Position numbers and translations under genes: made by a program. From positions 48,882-112,881 of the forward strand of contig NJFT01000130.1 in the NCBI GenBank assembly GCA_002221725.1: a DNA stretch of 64,000 nucleotides, in the 5' to 3' direction. Source of the DNA: Scedosporium boydii (taxonomy: Eukaryota; Ascomycota; Sordariomycetes; Microascales; Microascaceae). The notes under the pieces are model-generated. The model had not been told where the DNA came from and did no database searches. It saw nothing but the letters and a program-made list of their open reading frames with translations. Every line of letters starts with the position of its first letter. The first letter of the stretch is position 1. Shown piece after piece: positions 1 through 11,303 of this stretch.

Positions 1-278
1 TGAATGAACGACAATAATAAACCATCATCTCACTCAACACAGACGCCTCTTAGACACTCAAATAATCAACCAACTACTGAAGAATAAAATTTTAACAGAC
101 GCAACGTCTCGATTGGGTTTATCGTAACAAGTACCACGCGATACTCCAAAAGCCCTTCCGAGTTCATCGCCTCCGAGACCTCATCCGAACTTCTCACTCC
201 AAGCTTGAGCTCAATAAACATCGACACAAGTATCGAACACAACAAAGGATATAGTCCAATCTTAGAGTATGTCCCAGT
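1..278. other. No gene seen (window edge to 5S rRNA)
   Basis: This is AT-moderate sequence upstream of the 5S rRNA gene. I see no coding frame, repeat or RNA here. Fungal 5S genes carry internal promoters, so upstream elements are not required. Confidence 0.5.
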
Positions 279-397
279 ACATACGACCATAGCTCGCAGA
301 CAATTGAGGGTCCCGTCCGCTCCCCTGTACACAAGCTGCGAAGCGCCAGACTAGTAGTTGGGTCGGTGACGACCAGCGAATCCCTGGTGTTGTATGT
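279..397 (+). rRNA. 5S ribosomal RNA, dispersed single copy
   Basis: The RNA is a component of the large ribosomal subunit and is transcribed by RNA polymerase III. The 5' end (ACATACGACC) can pair with the 3' end (GTTGTATGT) to form helix I. Inside, GCTCGCAG near 292 pairs with CTGCGAAGC near 334 to form helix II with one bulged A. The block TAGTAGTTGGGTCGGTGACG near 350-369 is the conserved internal control region and loop E/helix IV area of Pezizomycotina 5S RNA. Length is about 119 nt, as expected. A T-run follows directly. No other 5S copy or rDNA is in the window, which fits the scattered 5S arrangement known from Neurospora-like fungi. The intact stems argue against a 5S pseudogene. 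Confidence 0.93.
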
Positions 398-400
398 AAT

Positions 401-411
401 GTTTTTTTTTT
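401..411 (+). terminator. RNA polymerase III T-run terminator of 5S rRNA
   Basis: A run of ten T (402-411) begins five bases after the predicted 3' end of the 5S RNA, the expected Pol III stop signal. Confidence 0.8.
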
Positions 412-1531
412 CTTCTTTCATCTTTTTTTGCTCTTCTCTTTTTGGAACTATTTGTTTCTCCCGGTTTTAAACAGGTTGAGGATCTGGATCTCTAAGACAA
501 CGGATGTCGTGAGAGATAAACGTCGAGTAAACGTCGTGTACTTCGTATATTCAAGTATTTCAGTGGGATGTCTGTCTGTCGTCTTCGTGGCTCTCACTAC
601 TTCTAGTTGAAACAAGGACGCGAAAATCTTAATACATCCATACCAGCCTCTTCCATGAGACATCAGATTCGTATTTCAAGACAGAAGCACAGGAGACATC
701 ACACAAACTCAGACCTCTCTCCAGTAGATTTCACAACCAATTCAAGTCCATCATATACAATACAGTACAGCACGTATCCAAGAAGAAGATGAAGATGTGG
801 CAAAATCATTGAATTATCTTTCCCTCACTCGAGTTCGCGGGCTCTGAGTAGAAAAGAGAGAGCATGTTTGAGAAAGAGAGGCGAAAAAAAGCATCCATCT
901 ATCTCCAAACTCCCTTGGGACCGACTCCCGATTCCCATTGTATCCACAACTAGAAAACGAAGAAAATAAGGGGTTTCAAAAAGAAGTCATTCTCATGAAA
1001 AATTCGTTTCCCGTAATTCGTCGCCAAGAAAAGAAAAAGGAAGTAATTGAAAACAAGCGAGCCTCCGTGTTTGACCTTTGTTTTCGTTCAAAGATATTGT
1101 CCGAAGTAAAGACCCCAGCGCGCCGAATCAGGGGAAAAAAATAGAAGAAAGGAAGAGAAAGAAAAAGGATCCGAGAGAAAATGAGGGAGAGAAGAAGGCA
1201 AGAGAGGATCGAGCGGATGCGATCGAAAGAATAAAAGAAAGAGAAAAAGCGAATGTTGAAAACATGCGGAGTGAACCGAACCCCCATCTAAACTCCCTGG
1301 AACCATACGTGCGTTTGTGCCTCCCACGTCCGAGACATCTGCCATTCCTCTCTTATTTGTGCCTGGGCACGAAGCTCTCTCTCCCAACCATTCACAACGC
1401 AAGAGAAGCGCTGAGATTGGGATGGTCCTTTCCGATTCGAAACGCATCACCTAAAGATACACTCCACCAGATATTGAAAACTTTTCAAAGACAGACACCT
1501 CTCCACAACCCCCTGAGAAATCTAAAAGCGA
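412..1531. other. Intergenic between 5S rRNA and the NAB3-like 3' end
   Basis: No supported gene. A purine-rich tract lies at about 1138-1260 on the + strand. It is pyrimidine-rich on the NAB3-like coding strand and probably lies in or beyond that gene's 3' untranslated region. Confidence 0.5.
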
Positions 1532-4500
1532 TTACCGCCGGAATCGCGCGAGCTGCGCCATGATATTTTTCACTTGAGCATCCGTTCCCTGGGTTCCCGG
1601 AGGAGATCTGGCTGGTAGTGGAGCAGCTGATTGTCCGAATCCTGGGCCCTGACCAAGATGAGGTCCTGCAGTATCGGGACCAGTGGAATACGTGCCGGCC
1701 GCGGAATATCCGTCCGAAGGGGCAGACTGAGGAGGTACAGAGGGACCTCCTCCCTTGAGTGATCCTAGAATCGCCTGGATATCGATGCCTCCTGGAGCCG
1801 CGGCGGTGGGTGGTTGTTGCGGTGCGCTGGCACCGGGAGGTAGAATAGGCGCTGATCCGGGTTTCTGAAGCTGGCTGAGAATATGCTGCAAATCAACGCC
1901 ACCGTTCGGGGTATTGCTGGTACCACTGCTGCCGCTCTGGGGAGGTGGATATGTGCCGGGTACCGGTCCGTGCTGGCTGGAATATAAGGGGGGGCCTCTT
2001 GCCGGTGGTGGTGGTGGTGCGACTGCATGATGCGGCGGAGGTTGGCTGTAGTAGCTACCGCCCTGTGGAGCCGCACCGTAAGGAGCCGGTGCAGGGTGAT
2101 ACGCGGGCGGCGCAGGCTTCGTCTTGGTACGAACGACGAGGTCTGCCGCCGTGGCTGGCTTCAGACCTTGATATTCATTAAAGCTGACATTGCTAAGACC
2201 CCGCGAGAGATCATAGAGATGAAGGTACACCTCACCCCGCTCCTGCGCCGAGAAATCAAGCTCGACGATACCGCAAACTCCATCCACAACCAGACGGCTA
2301 ATGACGTCTTTCTTAATGTGGTACGCCGGGTTGACAATCATTACGTCGGTTCGCAATCCCCTTTCGATGAAGGCTCCGCGGACCCAATTCACAAAGTTGG
2401 GATCAACCTCCTGGAGGAGAAGCAACTGAACATCGGGAGAAGAAGATGCCGCCGGAGCCTCGTGGCCATACGCGCGGCTGTCATCCTTATGGCGTGACGC
2501 TCCGTACGGGCTTCGGCTACGATGTCGGTAAGAGTCTCTGTCGGACCAGTCTCTACCACGACCCCGGGGAGAAAACGAACGATCTCGAGATCGATAGCTC
2601 TCGTGATGCTGTCGGTCCCTTCCATAGGAGTCGTCGCGGTGGTGCGATCGATAATCACTGCCATGCCGTCCATGGCCGTGTCTTGGCTCATCTCGACTTC
2701 GTCGTCCTGGAGGACCGCCGTCAAACCGTCCTCCTCGGTGGTGGTGGCCAGACTCCCGGTCCCGGCCGCGCGGGCCAGAAGAATCCGGCGATCTCGCCCG
2801 CTCCTCCTTGGGCTCTTTCTTTTTTTGCGCTCGGGAAAATTCAAGATCTAGATATTTCATTAGCAACCGGTCAGCCCGGTTAACTTTGCGGGGATTCCCT
2901 TTGGAAAACACAACATACGAATCTTGCGGCCCTTAACCTCGATTCCTTGAAGGTGCTCAACAGCAGACTGGGCCTCCGCTAGCGTGTGGTATTGCACGAA
3001 CCCGAAAGCGGACTTGAGCGAAATCTGGGCGAGACGGCCATATCGATGGAATAAGTTGAAAACGTCGCGCTTCGAGACTTTATCCGACGACAAATTTCCT
3101 AGAGAAGGAGAAACAACTGGGTGTTAGTCGCCAGGGATCTCAAAGAATGTGCGCTACGGACGACGATTGACTATCCATACCTATGAAGACTCGAGAGCCT
3201 TCGGGGAATCTATCCCACTTTTGCTCGGCTATGTATCGCATCTCGTCTGCAACATAAAGATCCCACTGTTGGTGGTAACTTGGGGCTTGGTTGGATTTAC
3301 TGCTGCTACTACTGGCAGGTGGGGCGCCGGGGTAGGACATAGCTGCGCTAGTCGAAGAAGATGCCATGGTACCCGGTGGCGCTTGCGGTAGTGACGGATT
3401 CGTAGGTCCTGGAGGAGGGCCGAGTGCGGCCATCGTTTCGGTCATTCCCGGAGGAGGCGGGGCCATTTGTCCAGGAATGGCGGCCGGCAGAGACGACGGC
3501 ACGGTGCCAGGCGCTGCATTTACCGACTGCCCTACTTTGATGCTTGCCTGGTTGCCTGAAGGTCTAGCCGTGTCGAGGTGAATACGATTCATGTCCACAG
3601 GTGGGCGCGAGGGAAGGTCCGCAGATGCGGGGGGTAGCGTTTGGGTGCTACTAGTGGGTGCGGTTGGCAGCTGAATGGGCGCTTGAGGAAGGCTGGACGT
3701 CTCAAAGGCATTGTGACTAACTTGAGGCGTGGCGAGGTGGCTAGATGCGACGACCGGAAGAGGACTGGAAGACTTGGGCTTTTCAACAGGAGCGGGGTCC
3801 AAGGCCATTTGTTGGCCGGCGTTGTTCGTGGTGGGAGAGGAGCTACTCGGCTCGACAGCCGTGGCAGATACTTCAGAGTCAAGGTTGGATGATTCGTTCA
3901 GATGGGTCATCGGGATATCAGTAGACGACAAGGCAGTAGCGGAAGAAGAGGCTTGCGCGGTAGCAGCAGTAGCAGCTGTTGAACTGGCACCAAAAGGCTG
4001 GGCCGTCTTCATCAGAGTGTCTGGTACACTCAAACTGGCAAGCGACGACGATACATGTATAGGTTGGGTAGCCCCAGAGACTGTGGCCGTCTCGGCTGTG
4101 TCATTGCCATTGCCCCCATTGCCTGATTCGCGATTCTTGCCTCCATCACCATTCTGGGGCTGCTCCTCCTCCTCTTCTTCTCCAGGCAGCGGGGAGTCAA
4201 ACGTTTTCGCATATTCGTCGTCAATTTCCGTGACTGCTTGGTCGATTGAAGTTGCCGTCTCGACTTTCACACCTCCTTCTTGTTCTGACTCGCCGTACAA
4301 GTCGTCGTCAAGGCCGGTGTCGTCGCCATTTGTCGCTGAATCGCCGTCTTCTGTCATAGTAGCGAAGGCGTCGAGGGTGGACATGTGTGCCATGGACGCG
4401 AGTTCCTGTGCTTGCGCTGCGCCTGCGTCGTCAAGCGAGTCGGCTTGACTTTGCAGGACCGGGAGTGCCGAGACCGTGGTGGTTGTGAGAGGCGCAGGAG

Positions 4501-4567
4501 ATACAGGAGAGAGATTCGCTATGGTATGTATCTCCGCGGTGTCATCCGCGACGCTGGTTGGAATCAT
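1532..4567 (-). CDS. NAB3: Nab3-like RRM RNA-binding transcription-termination protein
   Basis: Exons are complement(3181..4567, 2919..3098, 1532..2847), giving 960 aa. Introns of 82 and 71 nt have GT..AG ends, and the second has a TGCTAATG branch site. The joins restore the phrases FIGNLSSDK and GRKIHLEFSRAQ, which neither unspliced frame contains. Residues 1-455 are acidic and Ser/Ala/Pro-rich disorder. A single RRM spans about 457-530 (RVFIG as RNP2, AFGFVQY as RNP1). An Arg/Asp/His-rich stretch follows. A folded block around residues 615-720 (VDPNFVNWVRGAFIERG...) resembles the second conserved region of yeast Nab3. The tail is Pro/Gln/Gly-rich with two copies of a D(L/I)Q.IL..L motif. 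Yeast Nab3 works with Nrd1 in ending non-coding transcripts; the same nuclear role here is inferred. It is transcribed away from the GGQ-domain gene. Confidence 0.85.
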
Positions 4568-5736
4568 GATGGAGGAAAAGAAAGGAATATCCTCCGAATG
4601 CCGGGGATGAAGGCAGCCTCAGATGTAGGGAATCACGCTGCGGGAATGTGGTCAAGTGAAGGAGAGGGAACGAGAGATACCGACCCTAAAATAATAGGGA
4701 AGGTACTAGGAGATGGGAATCGTCGCGGGGTAGTTCAATTGTGCACAGGATAGGTAGGAAGATACTAGTTGGGAGATACGATCGTGCAAGGAGAAGAGAT
4801 GCCATAGAATCGCATTGATGGCGCGCTTGAGAGATGAAGAGAAGTTTGGATGGAAGAAGTGGAAGAGAAGTCCTCGTCGCAAGGCGGAATGTGGAAAAGA
4901 TGGAGTCGAGATGGGCGAGGCGGACTTCAGTTGCAAAGAAATGGAAAGAGCTTGGGTCTGGAGAGGGGCCCAGGCTGGCAACAGAGCCGCGGCAAACAGC
5001 ACAGGAGCTCCTTCCGGAGCAGGCTCGGTCACACTTGCTTGTAATATCAAGCTTCAAGTATCGTAGGCACAAGGGTTGGGGGGGAGGCTCAAGAAGAGGA
5101 AGGCGGGATGGTGGATGGGGATGGAAGCCTGAGGTGTCGGAAGGTACGATGAGACCAACAGAGGCTGTGCTCCGGGTTGGAAAGAGCGAGGCTCCGGGGC
5201 GCAAGAAGTTCAAGTGCGTCAAATGGTGCAGCTCATGGACGAAAGGCAAATCATCCAAACACACTGACACCGGTGAGTCGGTATAACAGGCATCTAATTA
5301 CTCGACCATGCAAGTTCTAAACGTCGAGGCTGAAAGAACGCAGGCAGCTTTTCCATCCTTTCAGAAAAAATGTGGCGGCTGATAAAAATCCAAGGCGGAA
5401 CGGGGGCGGGAGACGTTTTCATCGCGGCCATGATCCAAAAATCTGAAAGCTAATCTGTTTTAGGACTAGACTGGGAATTCCTGCCCTCAGTGTCCCTGTG
5501 AGCACTTCGGCTCGGTTCCCGACGCCGATCCTACCCTTTGTTTTTCCGACCAAATGCTTACAAAGGCGGTCACCTGCTGCCTGCTGTTCACGGCCGTTCT
5601 GTGTTTGAGTTCAGAAGCTTGTTCATCATGAAGCCTGGGCCACTCCGTCACATAGCCAAATTTGAATATATAAAATCACCCCTCAGGCCCGCTTGAGGAT
5701 GCCCCAGGTTTATGTTTTCTTATTGACGTAGCGGAT
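4568..5736. other. Divergent promoter/leader region, NAB3-like gene and GGQ gene
   Basis: About 1.2 kb separates two start codons facing away from each other. An open minus-strand frame across 4686-5270 is Leu/Ser/Pro-rich, resembles no family I know, and looks like translated 5' leader. No RNA or repeat seen. Confidence 0.5.
5667..5675 (+). promoter_or_regulatory. TATA-like element before the GGQ rescue-factor gene
   Basis: TATATAAAA lies 61 bases before the ATG at 5737. Position and match are suitable, but function is inferred only. Confidence 0.35.
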
Positions 5737-6538
5737 ATGAGTGTTTCTTCTGTACGGGCTGCCCTCCCACAATTATTTTCGGCTCCGACACGGGGCCTAG
5801 GAGCCGGCTCCTTTCGCGCGGCCTCTGTTTATCAACCTACCCATGCCGTGCGACTGGCTCATTACGAGGCTTTCGATCCAAACCTAGATGAAGATGACTT
5901 GACCGAGGCCAGGCAATGGCGGAATTCCTTCGATGGGAAGAGCCTTCCCCGAGGTACAACGTCGTTTGCTAGATCTAGCGGGCCGGGTGGCCAGCACGTA
6001 AACAAGTACGCTTGCCTTTCTTGGGGACACGATACACTTGAAGAGTGGTTTGATGGCTGACGGCGGGGCATCTTCTCACTACCTTCCCACGTTCTATAGA
6101 ACGGAGAGCAAGGCTACAACGTCATGGGCAATCAACGAACTGAACGGGACGCTCCCCAAACTGCTTCGGACTAAGCTCCGGTCCTCCAGATACTACACAG
6201 CTCGGAACGACTCGCTGACATTCTCAGCCCAGACGGAGCGGCAAAGGAGCTCCAATGTGGACGAGAATAAGGATAAGCTTGTTCAGGAACTTTTGAAGAT
6301 TTACAGCGAGACGGTGCCGGGAGAAACAGATCCTCGAAAGATCAAAAAGCATGCCGAGATGTGCGTTTCACTTTTTGTTCTTCCCCGCCTTTGTTTCGCA
6401 CCTATTTTTTTCCCTCCTCTCCAGCAAAACTAGACTGACTCCCGGTGCAGAGAGAAGGCGTTTCACAATCAGAGAATCAAGAGTAAGAAACAACTGAGTG
6501 CCAAGAAGCAGTTCAGACGTTCGTCTTTCAGCGAATAA
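5737..6538 (+). CDS. Mitochondrial ICT1/Pth4-type peptidyl-tRNA hydrolase (GGQ domain)
   Basis: Exons 5737..6005, 6100..6360 and 6451..6538 encode 205 aa. Introns are 94 and 90 nt. The first splits the Lys codon of the motif and splicing restores SGPGGQHVNKTESKATTSW, the class I release-factor core, with GGQ at residues 84-86. GGQ enters the peptidyl-transferase centre and hydrolyses peptidyl-tRNA. The codon-recognition domains of RF1/RF2 are absent, and the protein ends in a Lys/Arg-rich tail (KSKKQLSAKKQFRR), as in ICT1/MRPL58 and ArfB, which free stalled ribosomes. The N-terminal 35 residues lack acidic residues and contain Arg and Ser, consistent with a mitochondrial presequence. A TATA-like site lies 61 bases upstream. 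Confidence 0.87.
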
Positions 6539-8522
6539 CGCTGGTGTATTTTATGTATTTCGTTCGGTATGGGGAAAATGTACGAACAGAGACAATACGA
6601 AGTTTTAGGATGGCATCCTCCTCATCCGGCCGTCAAGGGCCACCACATCCCACGATAGGAAGGATTCAGTCGCCATTTCGTATTGCAGGGAATAAAAGTC
6701 AGAATCCTAAATTTAGCATGTCACTCTGCGGCACGCACAGATTCATGGGGGCCAAGGAAGAAGGGCTGAAAGGTCCTGGAATGGGAAAATCCCTCCGCAT
6801 GGGAGTGTCCGTGTGTGTGGGTGCGGATGTGTGTACCGCCTCGGAGGGCAGAATCCTGAATGGTCTGCCCTATTCATAGGGCTTGGTCTGGTATCCTCCA
6901 CCATTTGCCCGTTTACGGGGACCCAATGTAGGAACAAGTACTGTCTTACTTCATACATGTGGTTGCACAGATATTAATATGCAGCACTGGAGATCCCTTT
7001 CGAAATGGAGATCGGGTTTCCCCGAGAGGGGCTGGAGACTGGAGCGACCGGTATCAGGGCACCTGAGAGAAGTGTAAAAAAGGGAAAAACGGGCAGGTTG
7101 CGATCGGCCGCAATAGATCGGTACAAATATCGAGTCAAGCTATTTTCGGGGTCATTCCATAGTGTATGTTTTCCAGATGGACTCGAAGTTGTTGACACAT
7201 TGCATCCCATGGATCATGGATGAACTGGGAAATCAATTCTCACCTTGTCTGGGCTTACACGTAGCTTGTCATCGTCAAATCAAACTGCCGGGCCAATCCC
7301 AGCTGGTAGATGGCTTCTCCGTACTTATCGATAATATCTGACCATGGCCGGGCTGAAAATGGCAGATGGACAAGCTGCCAATTGGATCGTCTAGCGGAAT
7401 GGCCTGGACGACATACGATGCACGCTAGCGAAAAGAATTAGGGGAAGGGAGTTCTTCGAAGAGTTTCCAGATCAGATAAGTTGGTGCATTGCGTTGTAAA
7501 GCCTGGCCACTCCTCAGATCGGGGATGGTGGGCGTGGAGAGAAAGGGCCTGCGCGATACAACATGGCAGCTCGTGGTGCATCAGATTGAATGGCTCCGGG
7601 CTATTACCAGAAAGATCGAGGAGGCGTTTTACTTGTGTGTTCTCGGATCGGGTCGTCTCCCCGCCTGGCGGCCTCTGACCTGCCTGTCAGCATTCTATCA
7701 AGCCCATCAATCAATTCCGTGGTTGGTGACAATCCGACTGATTGATATTGGCACATTGGGGGAAAGCGGAAAGCCCATTGAGACTTGGGCCGAGACAATG
7801 GGAGTCGAGCCGAATTGCTGCATCGAGCGATCGAATGGAGTTGTTGAATCCAATCCTCCCCTTGTCCTCTTGTCCTCGTACCTGTTTCCTGTTTGTGTAA
7901 TCGCGTCGTCAAAAGTGCGTGAAATTGTTGCAGAGTTGTACCTTCCTAAACCTCACTTCCTGCCCCCAAGTTTCTTCCCCCTTGCAGCTTCCCTCGTAAT
8001 CCAATTAAGTATCTTCAATTGCATCCCCAGAAACCCTGAGAAGCTGAGAAGGGAGAGACAAAAATCTAGGGGAGAGAAAACGGAAGAAGAAACACATCCC
8101 CTGTCAAAGCTCCAAGTCGACTCCGTACGAAGAAGTCCTCCACTCTCGTCTCCAGTCCTGCGGGGTTCGCTCAGAGTCGCCCAATTTTCTTTCGCCTTTT
8201 AAATTAACCCCCTCCCCCGCTTCACGCTTTACGGCTTCCCTGACCAAGCTCAGCCTTGGTCCCTCCGACATCTAACAATAGTTCCAGACCACTGGCGCAG
8301 TAACACTTCCGCGACCGACCATTTTCTTCTTTTTCTTTCTCAGCGTTTTTTCCTCCTTTCCTCAGCGCGACGATTCCCTCCCCTGCGATCGCGGTTCACA
8401 GCAACCGACTGCCAACCTTGTCACCCCTTCAGAATCTACTCCCCCGCGCCATTATCTCCCGATAATAACCCCACATCGTCTTTTTCGCAACTCGACTACG
8501 CGGCCTCTTCCTCTCAGGCATC
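6539..8522. other. Intergenic and long leader of the CaMK gene
   Basis: I found no supported gene. From about 7900 to 8520 the + strand is pyrimidine-rich (many TCC, CTC, TTTC blocks), typical of a fungal core promoter and 5' leader for the kinase that starts at 8523. A 237-codon open frame at 7489-8202 has no recognisable domain and overlaps this leader. Confidence 0.5.
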
Positions 8523-10076
8523 ATGGACACCCAAACAGCGACCCGTCCTCAGCCTCAGATCCAGCCCTGCAGGTATAAGGTCGGAAAGACACTCGGCGCT
8601 GGTTCCTACTCGGTCGTGAAGGAGTGCGTGAACATAGAGACAGGCCGATACTATGCTGCCAAGGTGATTAACAAGAGGCTGATGGCGGGACGCGAACACA
8701 TGGTGAGTACCCTTTTTATTTTGTTTGAGGAAACCTACACGCCACACACTATGCGCCACACATCAAGGTATTGGCATGTGTGGGTGTCTCACTTTCATGT
8801 CTTACTGCCCTGCCATGTACCTGTCAACTCGGTTTCTTGAGCAGGAACCGCTCGAGGATCATGGCAGGCCTGAAATCATGGACGCTCTGGCATTGGTGTC
8901 ATGGTGCAAAGCGTGTGGGAGAAAGGTGCGATGTGATCGGTCTCGCTAACCCCTCTTCTCTGCATGATCCAGGTGCGAAATGAAATTGCCATTCTCAAGA
9001 GGGTTTCCATGGGAAACCAAAACATCCTTACGCTCGTGGATTACTTCGAGACAATGAACAATCTCTACCTCGTCACCGAGCTCGCACTTGGCGGCGAGCT
9101 CTTCGACCGCATCTGCCGGAAAGGGTCATACTACGAGTCTGACGCAGCCGAGCTTATCCGAGCCACCCTCGCCGCCGTCGCCTATCTCCACGACCACGGC
9201 ATCGTCCACCGCGATCTAAAGCCCGAGAACCTCCTCTTCCGCACACCCGAGGACAACGCCGACCTCCTCATTGCCGATTTCGGGCTCTCTCGAATCATGG
9301 ACGAGGAGCAATTTCACGTCCTGACGACCACCTGCGGTACACCCGGATACATGGCCCCCGAGATTTTCAAGAAGACCGGCCATGGCAAGCCCGTCGATAT
9401 GTGGGCGCTCGGAGTCATTACTTACTTCCTGCTCAGCGGCTATACCCCCTTCGATCGCCGCTCGGACTTTGAAGAGATGCAGGCCATTCTCAATGCCGAG
9501 TATAAATTTGAGCCTGTCGAGTACTGGCGTGGTGTGTCCGAACATGCCAAGGACTTTATCCGTCAGTGTCTCACGATCGACCCTAACCGGCGGATGACGG
9601 CCCACGATGCGCTTCGACACCCGTTCGTGGTGGGCGACGTGAGCAATGGCAACAGCCACGAGGGTCAGAACCTTTTGCCCACGGTCAAGAAGAACTTCAA
9701 TGCGCGCCGGACGCTGCATGCGGCTATCGACACAATACGCGCGATCAACAAGCTTAAGGAAAGACAAGGCTCATCGTCGCCTGCGGTCGAGCACCCCATC
9801 AGTGGCGACAACACTCTAAGGGCACCCGTCCCCGGCCCGAATCCCTCTGCGCCTGTTGACCCCGACGCGATGGACTTGTCAGACGGTGGAGAGGGGCGCC
9901 TTCAGACCCAGACACAAGATAGCGGATATGGTTCCCACGCAATCTCGGTGCAGAAAGACGTAGCCATGGGCGACACGTACGATGTCCCTTCGATCCTAAG
10001 ACCAGGTTCGAATGCCAATCGGGTGGTGGAGACTTCGAATGGTCTCTGGACGAGTCCTGCCTTGCAACAACGATAG
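8523..10076 (+). CDS. Calcium/calmodulin-dependent protein kinase, CaMKI type
   Basis: Exons 8523..8702 and 8973..10076 encode 427 aa, joined in phase 0 across a 270-nt intron (REHM|VRNE), long for this window. It is a Ser/Thr kinase expected in the cytosol. The Gly-rich loop is at 25-32 (GAGSYSVV), the ATP-binding Lys at 47 (YYAAK), the catalytic HRDLKPEN begins at 139, DFG is at 162-164 and APE at 188-190, so all catalytic residues are present. The activation segment includes LTTTCGTPGYMAPE, with Thr available to an upstream CaMKK. After the catalytic domain, the basic/hydrophobic segment NFNARRTLHAAIDTIRAINK (about 254-273) fits the autoinhibitory, calmodulin-binding helix of fungal CaMK1. 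The Ser/Pro/Asp-rich tail is unlike any domain I know. Confidence 0.92.
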
Positions 10077-11303
10077 TGTCTTTGGACAAGGGGGCAACCA
10101 ACTGGTGGCCATCGAAATGAAGTCGTGGCGAGGGAAGAACATAAAGGCGTTACCCTTTTGTTCTGTTTCCTTTTCCTTCTCTTTTTTTTTTCTTTTTTTA
10201 ACTCTCTTTCTGTGACACCCACCTTATCGATATCTCCGTCCTCCACCCTAATCGACAGCCAACAAGCAAGCCATCTGGTGAGGGCATGGGTCGTCAAAAC
10301 ATAGATCCGGCAAGAGTTGAACTGTTCTCAGATGGCAACGGGGAAATTGTGTGGAGAGCACGCTTTTTTCCACGGCTGGGCGTACCTTTACTTTGGAAGG
10401 GCTAGCAGCAGGCGAGCTTGCCCTACGTACCTGATGGCGAAGTCTATAAAATGAAGTTTCTCCGTTTGGCAAAACCTTTGCGGCGAGAATTGGGCGCCGT
10501 ATTATTTGATCTTTTCTTTGTCCTCGTCCTCTCCTCTTCTTTTTGTTTTTTTTTTCTTGCATGGATCACGAAGGCATGTGTCTCCCCTCCTTTCATAGGT
10601 CGTATCGGAGGAACATTACTCTAGTTTGGCTTTTTTCTCGTTTTTAATTTCCTTTTTATCTTCTTCCCCTTTACAGAGGACATTACATGAAATGATATCC
10701 CATACTTTTCCTTTTTTCGAGTCTTACTGAATAGGCATCGTTGATGCTGTATATAAATCCCTGCAGAAAGATGAGGGCGAAGAACGTCTTTTTAAAGCAA
10801 TAATTCTCATAGTTCTTTTCGAGGCTTTTTTTTTCTGGCGGATTTTTTCTGGGTGTTTCTTGATTATTGTTTGATGGTCAATAGATGTCAAAAGCGCAGT
10901 GTGTTGATCTCAATGTATTGTTCTAAAAATATCGCAGACCCGTTCAAACTAACCCCAGAAACGGTCTTCAAGCTAAACTAATTACTCAGCAGCGTTAGAG
11001 TACGTACTGACAGTCGACGTCACCCTTAAGCTACCCACGTCCAACGTTCGGCTTGGCTCATCGAGACTCACATCAAACTCGCGCCTACGAAGCATTTAAT
11101 CAGCAATTCGTCGTCCTCGGCGCAGCTTATAGAGCTCTATTCATACGACGTACCCTGTTTGTACGGCACTTTCTCCCGGCTGGATCGTGGGAGGAGCCAA
11201 GCGCTGGGTGCCACTGCTGCTGTGCTCTGGGGACTGTGGATCCCCCTCCTTATCCTCCTTATACTTGAGCTGCTCCCTCGTTCCTCCTTATTTCTTCTCT
11301 AAA
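10077..11303. other. Intergenic, kinase 3' region and ankyrin gene leader
   Basis: No supported gene. Pyrimidine-rich tracts occur near 10166-10202 and 10508-10558. Nothing else stands out. Confidence 0.5.

Noticed and set aside
1078..1563. Lys/Glu-rich + strand frame near the 5S gene
   Set aside because: It is translation of a purine-rich tract in the NAB3-like 3' region and overlaps the end of that gene.
4686..5270. 194-codon minus-strand frame upstream of the NAB3-like start
   Set aside because: Leu/Ser/Pro-rich with no motif; best read as 5' leader.
7489..8202. 237-codon + strand open frame before the CaMK gene
   Set aside because: No domain, mixed composition, and it runs into pyrimidine-rich leader sequence of the kinase gene.
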